Source of the DNA: Actinomycetes bacterium
GTDB lineage: Bacteria > Actinomycetota > Thermoleophilia > Gaiellales > Gaiellaceae
Assembly (NCBI GenBank): GCA_030624785.1
Contig: JAUXJK010000021.1
Coordinates: forward strand, 1 to 12,715
Direction: 5' to 3'
DNA length: 12,715 nt
Below the pieces are notes generated by a model. It saw only the letters and a program-made list of their open reading frames with translations, was not told where the DNA came from and did no database searches. Below, piece after piece: positions 1 through 7,069 of this stretch (position 1 is the stretch's first letter; each line of letters opens with the position of its first letter). The position numbers were made by a program, and so were the translations under genes.

Positions 1-876
1 ACAGGGCGGAGCCGGGTCGTGGGCTTTGTGGTCGACGATTTCTCCAATCCGCTTTTCTCGGCGCACGCCAAGGGCGCTGACGAAATCTTGCGAGCTGCGG
101 GATACGCATTGATCCTCGCCAACTCAGGTCATGATCTCGCTCGCGAGGCCGAAGCCGTCACCGCGCTCCGAGGCCGTCGCGTGGACGCGCTCTTGATCGC
201 AGTTGTGAGCGAGACCAAATACGACTGGAAGAACTTGCTGCAGGGGTTTCGCTCTGTCGTACTCCTAGACCGAGAGCTCGACGGCTTCACCGGGGATTCA
301 GTCTTGCCCGATCACCGGGCCGGCTTGCGACAGGCGATCGACCATCTGTTTGAACTCGGCCATACTCGCATCGCCCTCATCGCCGGAAAGACTGACCAGC
401 GGGGAAGTCGCGTCCGAATCGAGTCCTACCGGGAACACATGCACGCGCTCGGTCTAACGCAGGATCCAGCTCTTGTCCGGAGCGGACTTGCAAGTCGCGA
501 GACCGGCTACGTCGCTCTCGGAGAACTATTCGAGCTAGCTGAACCGCCGACCGCCGTCATTGCTGGTTCGAACAGATTGTTCGTCGGTATCGCGAGTGCG
601 ATCCGCGAGCGCGGATTGCGCGTCCCCGAAGACGTCTCTCTTGTCACGTGTGACGAAGTCGACGCAAGTGCGTTGCATCAACCTCCGATTGATGTCATAG
701 AGCGGGACGCGCTCGCGATGGGTCGCGCGGCAGCAGAGCTTGCGATTGCCCGACTGGATGACACGACAGCCCCACCCCGACACCGGATGATCTCGACCAC
801 ATTCTTGACGCGAGGCAGCAGCGGCAAAGCTCGCCCTAGCTCAACGGTACCGGCTAGCGATGCGAGCTCCGTATGA
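1..876 (+). CDS. LacI-family transcriptional regulator, 5'-truncated by the window edge
   Basis: The reading frame is open from base 1 and gives 291 residues to the TGA at 874-876. The visible part is the periplasmic-binding-protein-like effector domain of LacI/GalR regulators. It begins with the usual linker-to-domain junction (RSRVVGFVVDDFSNPLF), has the mid-domain LGHTRIALIAG and the late VPEDVSLVTCDE segment, and ends near a degenerate form of the family's 'RxSTG' motif (TRGSSG). The roughly 55-60 residue N-terminal helix-turn-helix must lie upstream of the window; the GTG at 19 is therefore not the true start. Family members bind palindromic operators and respond to a sugar or related ligand. 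Its end overlaps the next gene, so it is probably co-transcribed and may be autoregulated. The ligand cannot be read from the sequence. About 20 Ser/Pro/Ala-rich residues trail the usual end. Confidence 0.93.
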   Translation, partial: TGRSRVVGFVVDDFSNPLFSAHAKGADEILRAAGYALILANSGHDLAREAEAVTALRGRRVDALLIAVVSETKYDWKNLLQGFRSVVLLDRELDGFTGDSVLPDHRAGLRQAIDHLFELGHTRIALIAGKTDQRGSRVRIESYREHMHALGLTQDPALVRSGLASRETGYVALGELFELAEPPTAVIAGSNRLFVGIASAIRERGLRVPEDVSLVTCDEVDASALHQPPIDVIERDALAMGRAAAELAIARLDDTTAPPRHRMISTTFLTRGSSGKARPSSTVPASDASSV

Positions 877-2056
877 GTCTCGTAGCCGATCCGCGGACCG
901 CCTCCTTCTCGTGCCCGCTACCAGAGATGAGGCCGAAATAGCCTTCCCGTTCCCGATATATGAGATCGACGGAGCAGACGCTTTTGAGCGCGGTCGCCAG
1001 CATGGCGAGTTGGCTGGCGAGCAGATCCACGCCCTGCTCCGCACCTACAAGCAGATTTTCCGCGACTTCGTCGGCGTCGATTGGTCGGAAGCTCGGACCA
1101 TTGGGCAAAGCTACGCGGAACCTATCGAACGCTACGAGCCCGACTACCTCCGAGAGATTCGCGGCGTCGCCGCAGGCGGAGGCTTCGACGAGGAAGACAT
1201 CCTCGCGCTAAATGTCCGCTCGGAGATCACCTTCACGGCGAGGCTTGTCGACGGCTGTACTGCCCTCGCGGCCTTCGGGCGAGCAACGCCAGACGAAACG
1301 ACGATCCTGGCGCAGAACTGGGACTGGCGCCGCTCGCTTAGAGACTCCATCGTGGTGTTGCGCGTCAACCAGCCAAATCGCCCGTCGCTTGCAATGGTCA
1401 CCGAGGCGGGGATCATCGGGAAGCTCGGCTTCAACTCGAGCGGTCTTGGCGTGTGCCTCAATGCCTTGGTGACCGACCGCATTGAGCCTGGCGCGACGCC
1501 GCTACACATCGTTCTTCGCGGCATTCTTGACGCGCCTACCTTGAGCGACGCGATCCAGGCGGCCACACGCGCGGACATTTCATGCGCGGCCAACTACGTC
1601 GTGGCGCAACACGGGGTTGGCGCCGTATCGATTGAGGCCGTCCCCGGGTCTGTCGACGTCATTCCGCCGGAGCAGGACGTCGTCGTGCACACCAATCACC
1701 TGAGGAGCCTGCGCCATATCGACGTCAGGGATCTGGGTATCCAAGCGTTCCCGGACAGCCCGCTCAGGTTGGCGCGGATCGCTCGACTCACCCAGGAGGC
1801 GCACGGACAGATCGACGGCAGGGCCACAAGCGAGATGCTTCGAGACCACGCCGGCCGCCCTGACTCGATCTGCCGACATGAGGACACAACGGGCGACCCG
1901 GAGGGCACGCGGATTCACTCGGTGTTCTCGCTCGTGATGGATCTCAAGCACCTCACGCTCCAGATGACCGAAGGGCCGCCGTGCGAAGGCCCCTACCACG
2001 AGTACGTGCCATGGCGTGAGGAGGAGGGCCCGCAACTTGCAGTTGCGGGTCACTAG
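860..2056 (+). CDS. C45-family (acyl-CoA:6-APA acyltransferase-like) Ntn hydrolase
   Basis: A 398-residue protein with the hallmarks of peptidase family C45 / AAT-type Ntn hydrolases. An N-terminal ERGRQHG motif lies at about 43-49. Gly132-Cys133-Thr is the expected autocleavage site, with Cys133 as N-terminal nucleophile after processing. NWDW is at 153-156, an HTNHL motif at 277-281, and the DHxGxPxSICRH block at about 329-340. Known members transfer or hydrolyse acyl groups on amide bonds, such as penicillin side chains and N-acyl amino compounds. No signal peptide is seen, so it is probably cytoplasmic. The ATG at 860 overlaps the regulator gene by 17 bp and has no clear ribosome binding site. 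An in-frame GTG at 911 would remove 17 residues outside the conserved domain and is a real alternative. The substrate is unknown; the context suggests it opens an amide or ester conjugate before the sugar-type enzymes act. Confidence 0.85.
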   Translation: MRAPYESRSRSADRLLLVPATRDEAEIAFPFPIYEIDGADAFERGRQHGELAGEQIHALLRTYKQIFRDFVGVDWSEARTIGQSYAEPIERYEPDYLREIRGVAAGGGFDEEDILALNVRSEITFTARLVDGCTALAAFGRATPDETTILAQNWDWRRSLRDSIVVLRVNQPNRPSLAMVTEAGIIGKLGFNSSGLGVCLNALVTDRIEPGATPLHIVLRGILDAPTLSDAIQAATRADISCAANYVVAQHGVGAVSIEAVPGSVDVIPPEQDVVVHTNHLRSLRHIDVRDLGIQAFPDSPLRLARIARLTQEAHGQIDGRATSEMLRDHAGRPDSICRHEDTTGDPEGTRIHSVFSLVMDLKHLTLQMTEGPPCEGPYHEYVPWREEEGPQLAVAGH

Positions 2057-2074
2057 TGGTCCGCGAGACGGCCC

Positions 2075-2083
2075 GGAGCGGAG
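2075..2083 (+). promoter_or_regulatory. Double GGAG ribosome binding site of the cyclase gene
   Basis: Two GGAG elements, at 2075-2078 and 2080-2083, sit 9 and 4 bases before the ATG at 2088. They decide the start in favour of 2088 over the in-frame ATG at 2016, which lies inside the preceding gene. Confidence 0.6.
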
Positions 2084-2087
2084 AACG

Positions 2088-2831
2088 ATGAGTACGAGAG
2101 ACGAAAACCGCGAGCGCTGGCAGTTCGAGCTGATCGATCTGACTCGACCGCTCACAGAAGAGGTCGTGGCGCTCATGTTCGGCGACCTGTCCGACGAGAA
2201 GTACAGCGCGATCCCGATCGACTACATCGCCGACTGGTCAAACGCGAACGGCGTGGTCGCGCGATTCTCGCTCTTCGATCACGCTGGAACGCACATGGAC
2301 GCGCCAATCCATACTGTCGAGGACGCCCCGGCGCTCGAGGACGTCGATATCTCGCGACTGATCGGCGAGGCCGTCGTCCTCGATCTACGCCGCGGTGATG
2401 TGGACTATCTCTACACCGCGGCCGACCTGGAATCTGCGCAGCCGGAGGTCAAACCTGGCGACATCGTGCTCATCCATTCCGGTTTCATACCGGCTACATC
2501 GCCAAGCGGCCGCATCAAGCAAACAGCCCTGAGCGAGGAGGCAGCGCATTGGCTCGTCGGGCGCGGAGTCGCCGCCGTCGGCTGCGAGCCGCCCGGTATC
2601 GAGCACCTCGCAACGGGCTACTTCGAGAAGGAGTGGTATAGCAAGGACACACCACATCACCCGACCTGGCCCGTGCACCGCACTCTGCTCAGCAACGACG
2701 TCTACATCATCGAGGGTCTGACGAACCTCGATCGCGTCTCGGGCGAGCGAATCCGTTTCGCCGCACTGCCACTCAACATTCCCGGCCTCAGTGGCTGCCC
2801 TGTCCGCGCAGTCGGCTGGCGTGAGCGATGA
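2088..2831 (+). CDS. Cyclase-family metal-dependent hydrolase (kynurenine formamidase-like)
   Basis: A 247-residue protein with the defining HxGTHxDxPxH signature of the cyclase/KynB fold at residues 65-75 (His65, His69, Asp71, His75). The C-terminal half carries a His-containing WPVHRTLL segment and IIEGLTNLD (Glu209), where this family supplies further active-site residues. Characterised relatives are Zn or Mn enzymes that hydrolyse N-formylkynurenine, isatin or other cyclic amides and lactones. I chose the ATG at 2088 because two GGAG ribosome-binding elements (2075-2078 and 2080-2083) lie just upstream and the conserved domain starts soon after. An in-frame upstream start at 2016 would add an Arg-rich stretch and run into the preceding gene. 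The gene overlaps the VOC gene by an ATGA junction. Exact substrate unknown; a ring amide or lactone is plausible given the adjacent C45 hydrolase. Confidence 0.88.
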   Translation: MSTRDENRERWQFELIDLTRPLTEEVVALMFGDLSDEKYSAIPIDYIADWSNANGVVARFSLFDHAGTHMDAPIHTVEDAPALEDVDISRLIGEAVVLDLRRGDVDYLYTAADLESAQPEVKPGDIVLIHSGFIPATSPSGRIKQTALSEEAAHWLVGRGVAAVGCEPPGIEHLATGYFEKEWYSKDTPHHPTWPVHRTLLSNDVYIIEGLTNLDRVSGERIRFAALPLNIPGLSGCPVRAVGWRER

Positions 2832-3319
2832 CAATCCTCGCAATTCACCACTTCGGGATTGCCTGCGCAGATGCGGACCGCTCGATCGCCTTCTACCGCG
2901 ATCGCTTCGGAATGGAGGTCGTCGCCGACCGCGAGATTGAGGCCGGCGGCTTCGTCGAGAAGATCACCGGCACGCCAGGCGCGCATGTTCGGATCGTCCA
3001 CCTCAGCGGCTACGGCATCAACTTCGAGCTTCTTGAGTACAAGGCACCGCGGGGCGACCGGCGTGCCCGCCACGTCAATCACGCGGGCAGCGCTCACCTC
3101 TGCTTCATCACTGATGACCTCGACTCGCTCTGCGAAGACCTGAAGGCCAACGACGTGACGATTCGCTCCATGGGAGCAGGGCCCATCACAACCGTCGGCG
3201 GTCCGAACGATGGCGGCAAAGGCCTCTACGTCGAGGACCCTGACGGAAACGCCGTTGAGATCATCCAGCTCGTAAGGCCGTGGCCGGGCGCAAGCGCCCC
3301 GGCGCAGACAAACACCTAG
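2828..3319 (+). CDS. VOC-family (glyoxalase / methylmalonyl-CoA epimerase-like) metalloenzyme
   Basis: A 163-residue protein made of two beta-alpha-beta-beta-beta modules. Candidate metal ligands are at the family positions: His8 (HHFGIA), Glu67 (NFELLEY), His90 (SAHLCF) and Glu144 in the DPDGNAVEI motif. The length and motif order fit glyoxalase I, methylmalonyl-CoA epimerase and small VOC isomerases; extradiol dioxygenases are also VOC proteins but are usually longer. The start overlaps the cyclase stop (ATGA), implying translational coupling and tight co-expression. Residues after about 150 (Ala/Pro/Thr-rich) look like a disordered tail. In this context it could epimerise or isomerise the product of the upstream hydrolases; the reaction is not determined by the sequence. 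Confidence 0.87.
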   Translation: MTILAIHHFGIACADADRSIAFYRDRFGMEVVADREIEAGGFVEKITGTPGAHVRIVHLSGYGINFELLEYKAPRGDRRARHVNHAGSAHLCFITDDLDSLCEDLKANDVTIRSMGAGPITTVGGPNDGGKGLYVEDPDGNAVEIIQLVRPWPGASAPAQTNT

Positions 3320-3321
3320 AG

Positions 3322-3327
3322 AAGGAG
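3322..3327 (+). promoter_or_regulatory. Strong AAGGAG ribosome binding site of barrel A
   Basis: AAGGAG lies directly after the VOC stop (3317-3319) and 6 bases before the ATG at 3334. It settles the start of barrel A. An in-frame upstream start at 3280 would read through the end of the VOC gene and has no homology support. Confidence 0.7.
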
Positions 3328-3333
3328 ACCGCG

Positions 3334-4263
3334 ATGGCACGCTCAGCCAAGATCTGTCGGGGAAGCTGGTGCATGGGATTCGGCTTTGAGACGCCGGCGA
3401 GCCTCGAGCAGGTCGCGAAGGTGCTATCGGCCTTTGACTACGACGGCATCGAACTCGCCGGCTTCTTCGAGCACGCCACGCTTGAGAAGTACCCGGACGA
3501 GAATAGTCGCAAGCGACTTGCATCCTGGCTGCGCGATGACCTCGACCTTGAGCTTGTCGCCTACTCTCCGGGGCCGTACGGGGATTTCGGACGCTTTCAG
3601 TGGGCCACCGGTGACGATGACGTTCTGAGGCAGTACCACGACTTCTTCGACGCACACCTGCAGTTCTGCATTGACTGCGAGATCCCGTCAATGCGCGTCG
3701 ATCCTGGTGACTTCGGTCCTCTCCCCCGCGACGCTGACTACAACGCTGTCTGGAACCGGGTTGTCACGACCTTCAAAAAGCATGCCGAGAAGGGTCGGGC
3801 CCACGGCGTGACGATGATGTACGAGCTCGAATCGGGTCAGATCTTCGTCAAACCGTCCGAGGCGATCAAGCTGATGGACGACGTCGGTGACGACAACCTG
3901 AAGTTGATCTACGACGTCGGCCACATCGAGGCCGTGTGCGTGCTGGCCCACAATCAGCTGCAGCCCTTCGAGAAGGTCGAGGGCGGGCAGGTCGAGTACG
4001 TGAAACAGCTCGGCGAGCGCATCGGCCACGTCCACCTCTGCGACACGGACTCGAACACGTGGCAGAACGCCTTCGGTACGCACCTTGGCATTGGCAAGGG
4101 CGTGATCGACATGGACGAGCTTGTCCCGGCGCTCGCCGATGCCTACGACGGCGAATGGTGGTCGGTCGACGCGATCCCGATGACCACGGACTCGTGGACC
4201 GACACCTGGGACGACAAGATCACGCTCGAGCAGCTCCTTGACAGACACGTACGGAGCCGCTGA
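3334..4263 (+). CDS. Xylose-isomerase-like TIM barrel A (sugar isomerase/epimerase superfamily)
   Basis: A 309-residue protein of the AP_endonuc_2 / xylose-isomerase-like TIM-barrel superfamily. Relatives isomerise, epimerise or eliminate on sugars, keto-sugars and inosose using a divalent metal. The expected metal-site residues are Glu164 (YELES), Asp194 and His197 (YDVGH) and His234 (GHVHLCD). At the final position, where the family has Glu, this protein has Asp279 (SVDAIPM). The N-terminus carries a CRGSWCM motif shared with barrel B. By hand alignment it is about 57% identical to barrel B without large gaps, so the two are recent paralogues separated by an SDR gene. Start chosen from the AAGGAG site. 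It ends 6 bp before that SDR gene. Substrate unknown; a C-glycoside-lyase-like or epimerase role is possible but unproven. Confidence 0.88.
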   Translation: MARSAKICRGSWCMGFGFETPASLEQVAKVLSAFDYDGIELAGFFEHATLEKYPDENSRKRLASWLRDDLDLELVAYSPGPYGDFGRFQWATGDDDVLRQYHDFFDAHLQFCIDCEIPSMRVDPGDFGPLPRDADYNAVWNRVVTTFKKHAEKGRAHGVTMMYELESGQIFVKPSEAIKLMDDVGDDNLKLIYDVGHIEAVCVLAHNQLQPFEKVEGGQVEYVKQLGERIGHVHLCDTDSNTWQNAFGTHLGIGKGVIDMDELVPALADAYDGEWWSVDAIPMTTDSWTDTWDDKITLEQLLDRHVRSR

Positions 4264-4269
4264 GCAGTC

Positions 4270-5013
4270 ATGGACACTGGACTCACGGACAAGGTGGCGA
4301 TCGTCACTGGCGGGGCGAGCGGTATCGGCCTCAGCTGTGCACGCGCACTTGCGGGCGAGAACGCACGAGTTGTGTTGGCTGACCTCGACCACGAGTCAGC
4401 CGAGCGGGAAGCCCTTGAGCTAGGGACAGACGCGATCGGGGCGAGCGTGGACGTCACCGACCCAGGCAGCGTCCAGGCGCTCGTTGACACCACGGTCGAG
4501 CGCTGGGGAACTGTCGATGCCCTCGTGACCTGTGCCGGGGTATTCCACGCGACGCCATTCGACGAGATTGACGCGCTGGAGTGGGATCGAGTGCTTGGGG
4601 TCAACTTGCGAGGCACGTTTCTCACCACGCAGGCCGTTCTTCGTGTGATGCTGCCCCGGGGTCAAGGCCGGATCGTGACGATCGCGTCGCTCGCCGGCCA
4701 GGCTGGAGGCCTGGCGGCTGGAGCCGCCTACGCTGCTTCGAAGGCGGGCGTCGTCGCGCTCACGAAGTCGATCGCGCGATTCGCGGGACCCCACGGAATC
4801 ACGGCCAACTGCGTCAATCCAGGTGTGATCGACACGCCCATGATTCAGGCCTGGCCTGACGACGCCCGCGAACGGACGATCGGTGCGACACCGCTCGGAA
4901 GAGTCGGTTCGCCCGAGGAGGTCGCAGCCATGGTGGTCGTGCTCGCCTCGGACGTCGCAAGCTTTGTGCACGGAGCCCATATCGACATCAACGGCGGCCT
5001 GCTCATGGACTGA
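4270..5013 (+). CDS. Short-chain dehydrogenase/reductase (classical SDR)
   Basis: A 247-residue protein, the normal length for a classical SDR. The Rossmann glycine motif TGGASGIG is at 13-20. Asp38 at the end of strand 2 favours NAD(H) over NADP(H). The NNAG motif appears as the variant TCAG (87-90). The catalytic tetrad is present: Asn112, Ser140, Tyr154 and Lys158 (YAASK). It ends with the usual INGG near the C-terminus. The expected role is cytoplasmic oxidation of a hydroxyl or reduction of a ketone on a small substrate. It lies between barrel paralogues A and B, which suggests that it makes or consumes their keto substrate. The start has only a weak upstream site and follows the barrel A stop after 6 bases, so re-initiation from barrel A is likely. 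Confidence 0.9.
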   Translation: MDTGLTDKVAIVTGGASGIGLSCARALAGENARVVLADLDHESAEREALELGTDAIGASVDVTDPGSVQALVDTTVERWGTVDALVTCAGVFHATPFDEIDALEWDRVLGVNLRGTFLTTQAVLRVMLPRGQGRIVTIASLAGQAGGLAAGAAYAASKAGVVALTKSIARFAGPHGITANCVNPGVIDTPMIQAWPDDARERTIGATPLGRVGSPEEVAAMVVVLASDVASFVHGAHIDINGGLLMD

Positions 5014-5043
5014 AGCCGACATGCCTCGTAACCACACCAAAGA

Positions 5044-5048
5044 GGGAG
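5044..5048 (+). promoter_or_regulatory. GGGAG ribosome binding site of barrel B
   Basis: This purine-rich site lies 7 bases before the ATG at 5056. It is the only recognisable element in the short gap between the SDR and barrel B. Confidence 0.6.
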
Positions 5049-5055
5049 AAAAAGG

Positions 5056-5982
5056 ATGGCGCGTGAAGCGAAAACGTGTAGAGGAACCTGGTGCATGGCC
5101 TTCGGATTCGAACCGCAGGCCACCATGGAGGCAGTGTGCAAGGTCTTGTCTGCTTTCAACTACGACGGCGTCGAGTTGGGCGGGTTCTTCGACCACTGCA
5201 CCGTTGAGCGATTTCCGGACAAAGAGAGTCGTCAGAAACTGAGGAAGTGGATCAACGATGACCTCGGCCTCGAGATTGCCGGCATCGCCCCTGGCCCGTA
5301 TGGCGACCTGGTCCGTCTTCCCTGGGCGACCGGCTCGGACGACGTCTACGAGGAGTACATCGAGTATTTTGAGGGCTACCTACAGCTCGCAGCAGATATG
5401 GAGATGCCCGCGATGCGTGTGGATCCGGGAGCTGTGGGACCACTCCCCTACGACGCCGACTACGACGCGGTTTGGGATCGAGTCGTCACCACGTTCCAAC
5501 ACCACGCTGCGAAGGGCGCAGAGGTCGGTGTGATGATGCAGTGGGAACTCGAGTCACTACAACCTTTCAACAAGCCCTCGGAGACCATCAAGATGCTCGA
5601 GGACGTCGGGCACGACAACTTCAAGCTGATGTACGACACGGGCCACTTCCAGGCCTGCAGCGTCATCGGCCACAACCACGTACAGCCGGCCGAGACGCTG
5701 CCCGACCAGATTGATTTCATCAAGATGCTCCCCAAGGGCTCGATCGGTCACGTCCACCTTTGCGACACGGACATGAACACGCACCTGAACATGTTCGGAA
5801 CCAAATCGAACTACGGCGAGGGGATCATCGACTACACCAAGCTCATGCCCGTGCTCGCCGACGCGTACGACGGCACCTGGTGGGCAGTTGACTCAATTCC
5901 GATGGGTCCGAAGGCGTGGGAGGACACCTGGACCGGTCACATCACCCTGAACGAGATGCTCGACCAGTACGTGCGCAACTAA
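5056..5982 (+). CDS. Xylose-isomerase-like TIM barrel B (paralogue of A)
   Basis: A 308-residue TIM barrel, collinear with barrel A and about 57% identical by hand count, including the CRGTWCM N-terminus, the MRVDPG and GPLP segments, and an identical ten-residue block around GHVHLCD. The metal-site residues are Glu164, Asp194, His197 and His234, again with Asp279 (AVDSIPM) in place of the usual last Glu. GGGAG at 5044-5048 sits 7 bases before the ATG. The 42-base gap from the SDR holds only this site; I see no terminator or promoter in it. The two copies have diverged mainly around residues 68-120 and 212-229 and in the C-terminal third, which is consistent with different substrates or with a heteromer. 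The exact reaction is unknown. Confidence 0.88.
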   Translation: MAREAKTCRGTWCMAFGFEPQATMEAVCKVLSAFNYDGVELGGFFDHCTVERFPDKESRQKLRKWINDDLGLEIAGIAPGPYGDLVRLPWATGSDDVYEEYIEYFEGYLQLAADMEMPAMRVDPGAVGPLPYDADYDAVWDRVVTTFQHHAAKGAEVGVMMQWELESLQPFNKPSETIKMLEDVGHDNFKLMYDTGHFQACSVIGHNHVQPAETLPDQIDFIKMLPKGSIGHVHLCDTDMNTHLNMFGTKSNYGEGIIDYTKLMPVLADAYDGTWWAVDSIPMGPKAWEDTWTGHITLNEMLDQYVRN

Positions 5983-5984
5983 CC

Positions 5985-5991
5985 GGGGAGG
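5985..5991 (+). promoter_or_regulatory. GGGGAGG ribosome binding site of the zinc dehydrogenase
   Basis: GGGGAGG starts 3 bases after the barrel B stop and lies 9 bases before the ATG at 6001. It supports that start. Confidence 0.65.
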
Positions 5992-6000
5992 AAGAGAATT

Positions 6001-7059
6001 ATGAAAGCAGCAGTCTTCTACGAGGCCGAGGATCTACGGGTTGAGAACGTGCCGGAGCCGGACGCCGCAGCCGATGAGGTCATCGTCAAGGTTCTGGCGT
6101 GTGGGTTCTGTGGTTCAGACGTCGAGTACTACTACGGAAAGAGCCCTGTCGGCACGGCCGACGGCAAGGGTCCGCTCGTGCTCGGCCACGAGATCTGCGG
6201 CGAGGTCGTGCACGCGGGCAACCTCGCCGAGCAATACGGACTGGCCGAGGGTGATCGCGTCGCGCTCAATCCAGTGCAGAGCTGCAACGCCTGCAACGCC
6301 TGCCGCGCCGGCAAACTCCAGTTCTGCGAGAACCTGACCGTGCTCGGAGTCACCATGAATGGCGGCTTCGCTGAGTACGTCAATACCAAGATCGCCCACG
6401 CCTACAAGATCCCCGAGTCGCTGACGAACGAGCAGGGCGCATTCGTCGAGATGCTGTCCTCCGCCGTGTACTCGGTCAAACGATCCGAGGTCGAGCCGGA
6501 AAACTTCGCCGTCGTGTACGGCCCAGGACCTGTCGGGCTCTCAATGGTGCAGCTCCTCAAGAACGAGGGTGCGCGCGTAGCACTGATCGGTACGCGCGAT
6601 TACAGGCTTGGAATCGGCAAGTCGCTCGGTGCCGACCACGTGTGGAATGTCCGCGACCAAGGCTCGCCGCACTACGTTCCCGACGTCGGACAGGCGATCA
6701 TGGACGCGAACGGTGGGGCGCTCGCCGATCGGGTTCTCGTCGCAACTGCATCAGTCGAGGCAAATCAACAGGCGCTCGAAATCTCGGGCAACGGCTCGAC
6801 GGTCGTACTGATGGGCCTTGCAGGTCCCGACGACGCCATCTCTGTCCCGCTTCTCTCAAACCTCTACCAGGACAAGACCATCCGTTTCTCGCTCCTCTAC
6901 CCGCTTCAGTGGCCAAAGACGCTGAGACTCCTCGAGGACGCGAAGGTCGATACAAGCCAGATCATCACACACTCGGCCACGCTCGATGGGATCGCCGGCG
7001 CCCTCGAACGCGTGCTCAACCGAGAAGACGAGGTCGTCAAGACCGTGATCACTCCTTAG
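6001..7059 (+). CDS. Zinc-dependent alcohol (polyol/sorbitol-type) dehydrogenase
   Basis: A 352-residue medium-chain dehydrogenase. The catalytic zinc ligands are Cys37 (CGFCGSD), His63-Glu64 (GHE) and probably Glu150. The structural zinc site is complete, with Cys95, Cys98, Cys101 and Cys109. The Rossmann dinucleotide-binding motif GPGPVG is at 174-179, and the length is typical of sorbitol, threonine and butanediol dehydrogenases. Family members oxidise a secondary alcohol with NAD(P)+. GGGGAGG at 5985-5991 lies 9 bases before the ATG. Placed between barrels B and C, it is well positioned to interconvert a hydroxyl and the keto group that the barrels need. The exact alcohol cannot be predicted; I give no gene symbol because sorbitol, threonine and other members share all these motifs. 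Confidence 0.92.
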   Translation: MKAAVFYEAEDLRVENVPEPDAAADEVIVKVLACGFCGSDVEYYYGKSPVGTADGKGPLVLGHEICGEVVHAGNLAEQYGLAEGDRVALNPVQSCNACNACRAGKLQFCENLTVLGVTMNGGFAEYVNTKIAHAYKIPESLTNEQGAFVEMLSSAVYSVKRSEVEPENFAVVYGPGPVGLSMVQLLKNEGARVALIGTRDYRLGIGKSLGADHVWNVRDQGSPHYVPDVGQAIMDANGGALADRVLVATASVEANQQALEISGNGSTVVLMGLAGPDDAISVPLLSNLYQDKTIRFSLLYPLQWPKTLRLLEDAKVDTSQIITHSATLDGIAGALERVLNREDEVVKTVITP

Positions 7060-7063
7060 GAGG
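7058..7063 (+). promoter_or_regulatory. Perfect AGGAGG ribosome binding site overlapping a stop codon
   Basis: AGGAGG begins on the last two bases of the dehydrogenase TAG stop (7057-7059) and ends 6 bases before the ATG of barrel C. The overlap favours re-initiation by ribosomes finishing the dehydrogenase gene. Confidence 0.75.
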
Positions 7064-7069
7064 CACCTC

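Noticed and set aside
2016..2087. N-terminal extension of the cyclase gene to an ATG at 2016
   Set aside because: It adds an Arg-rich stretch overlapping the C45 gene, with no homology support. The double GGAG before 2088 marks the better start.
2702..3691. Long minus-strand open frame (329 codons) opposite the VOC gene and barrel A
   Set aside because: Arg/Ser-rich low-complexity translation without family motifs. It is the antisense shadow of three well-supported plus-strand genes, as expected in GC-rich DNA.
4420..5196. Minus-strand open frame (258 codons) opposite the first SDR and the start of barrel B
   Set aside because: No motifs, and it crosses a gene boundary of the plus strand. 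The SDR frame has a full catalytic tetrad.
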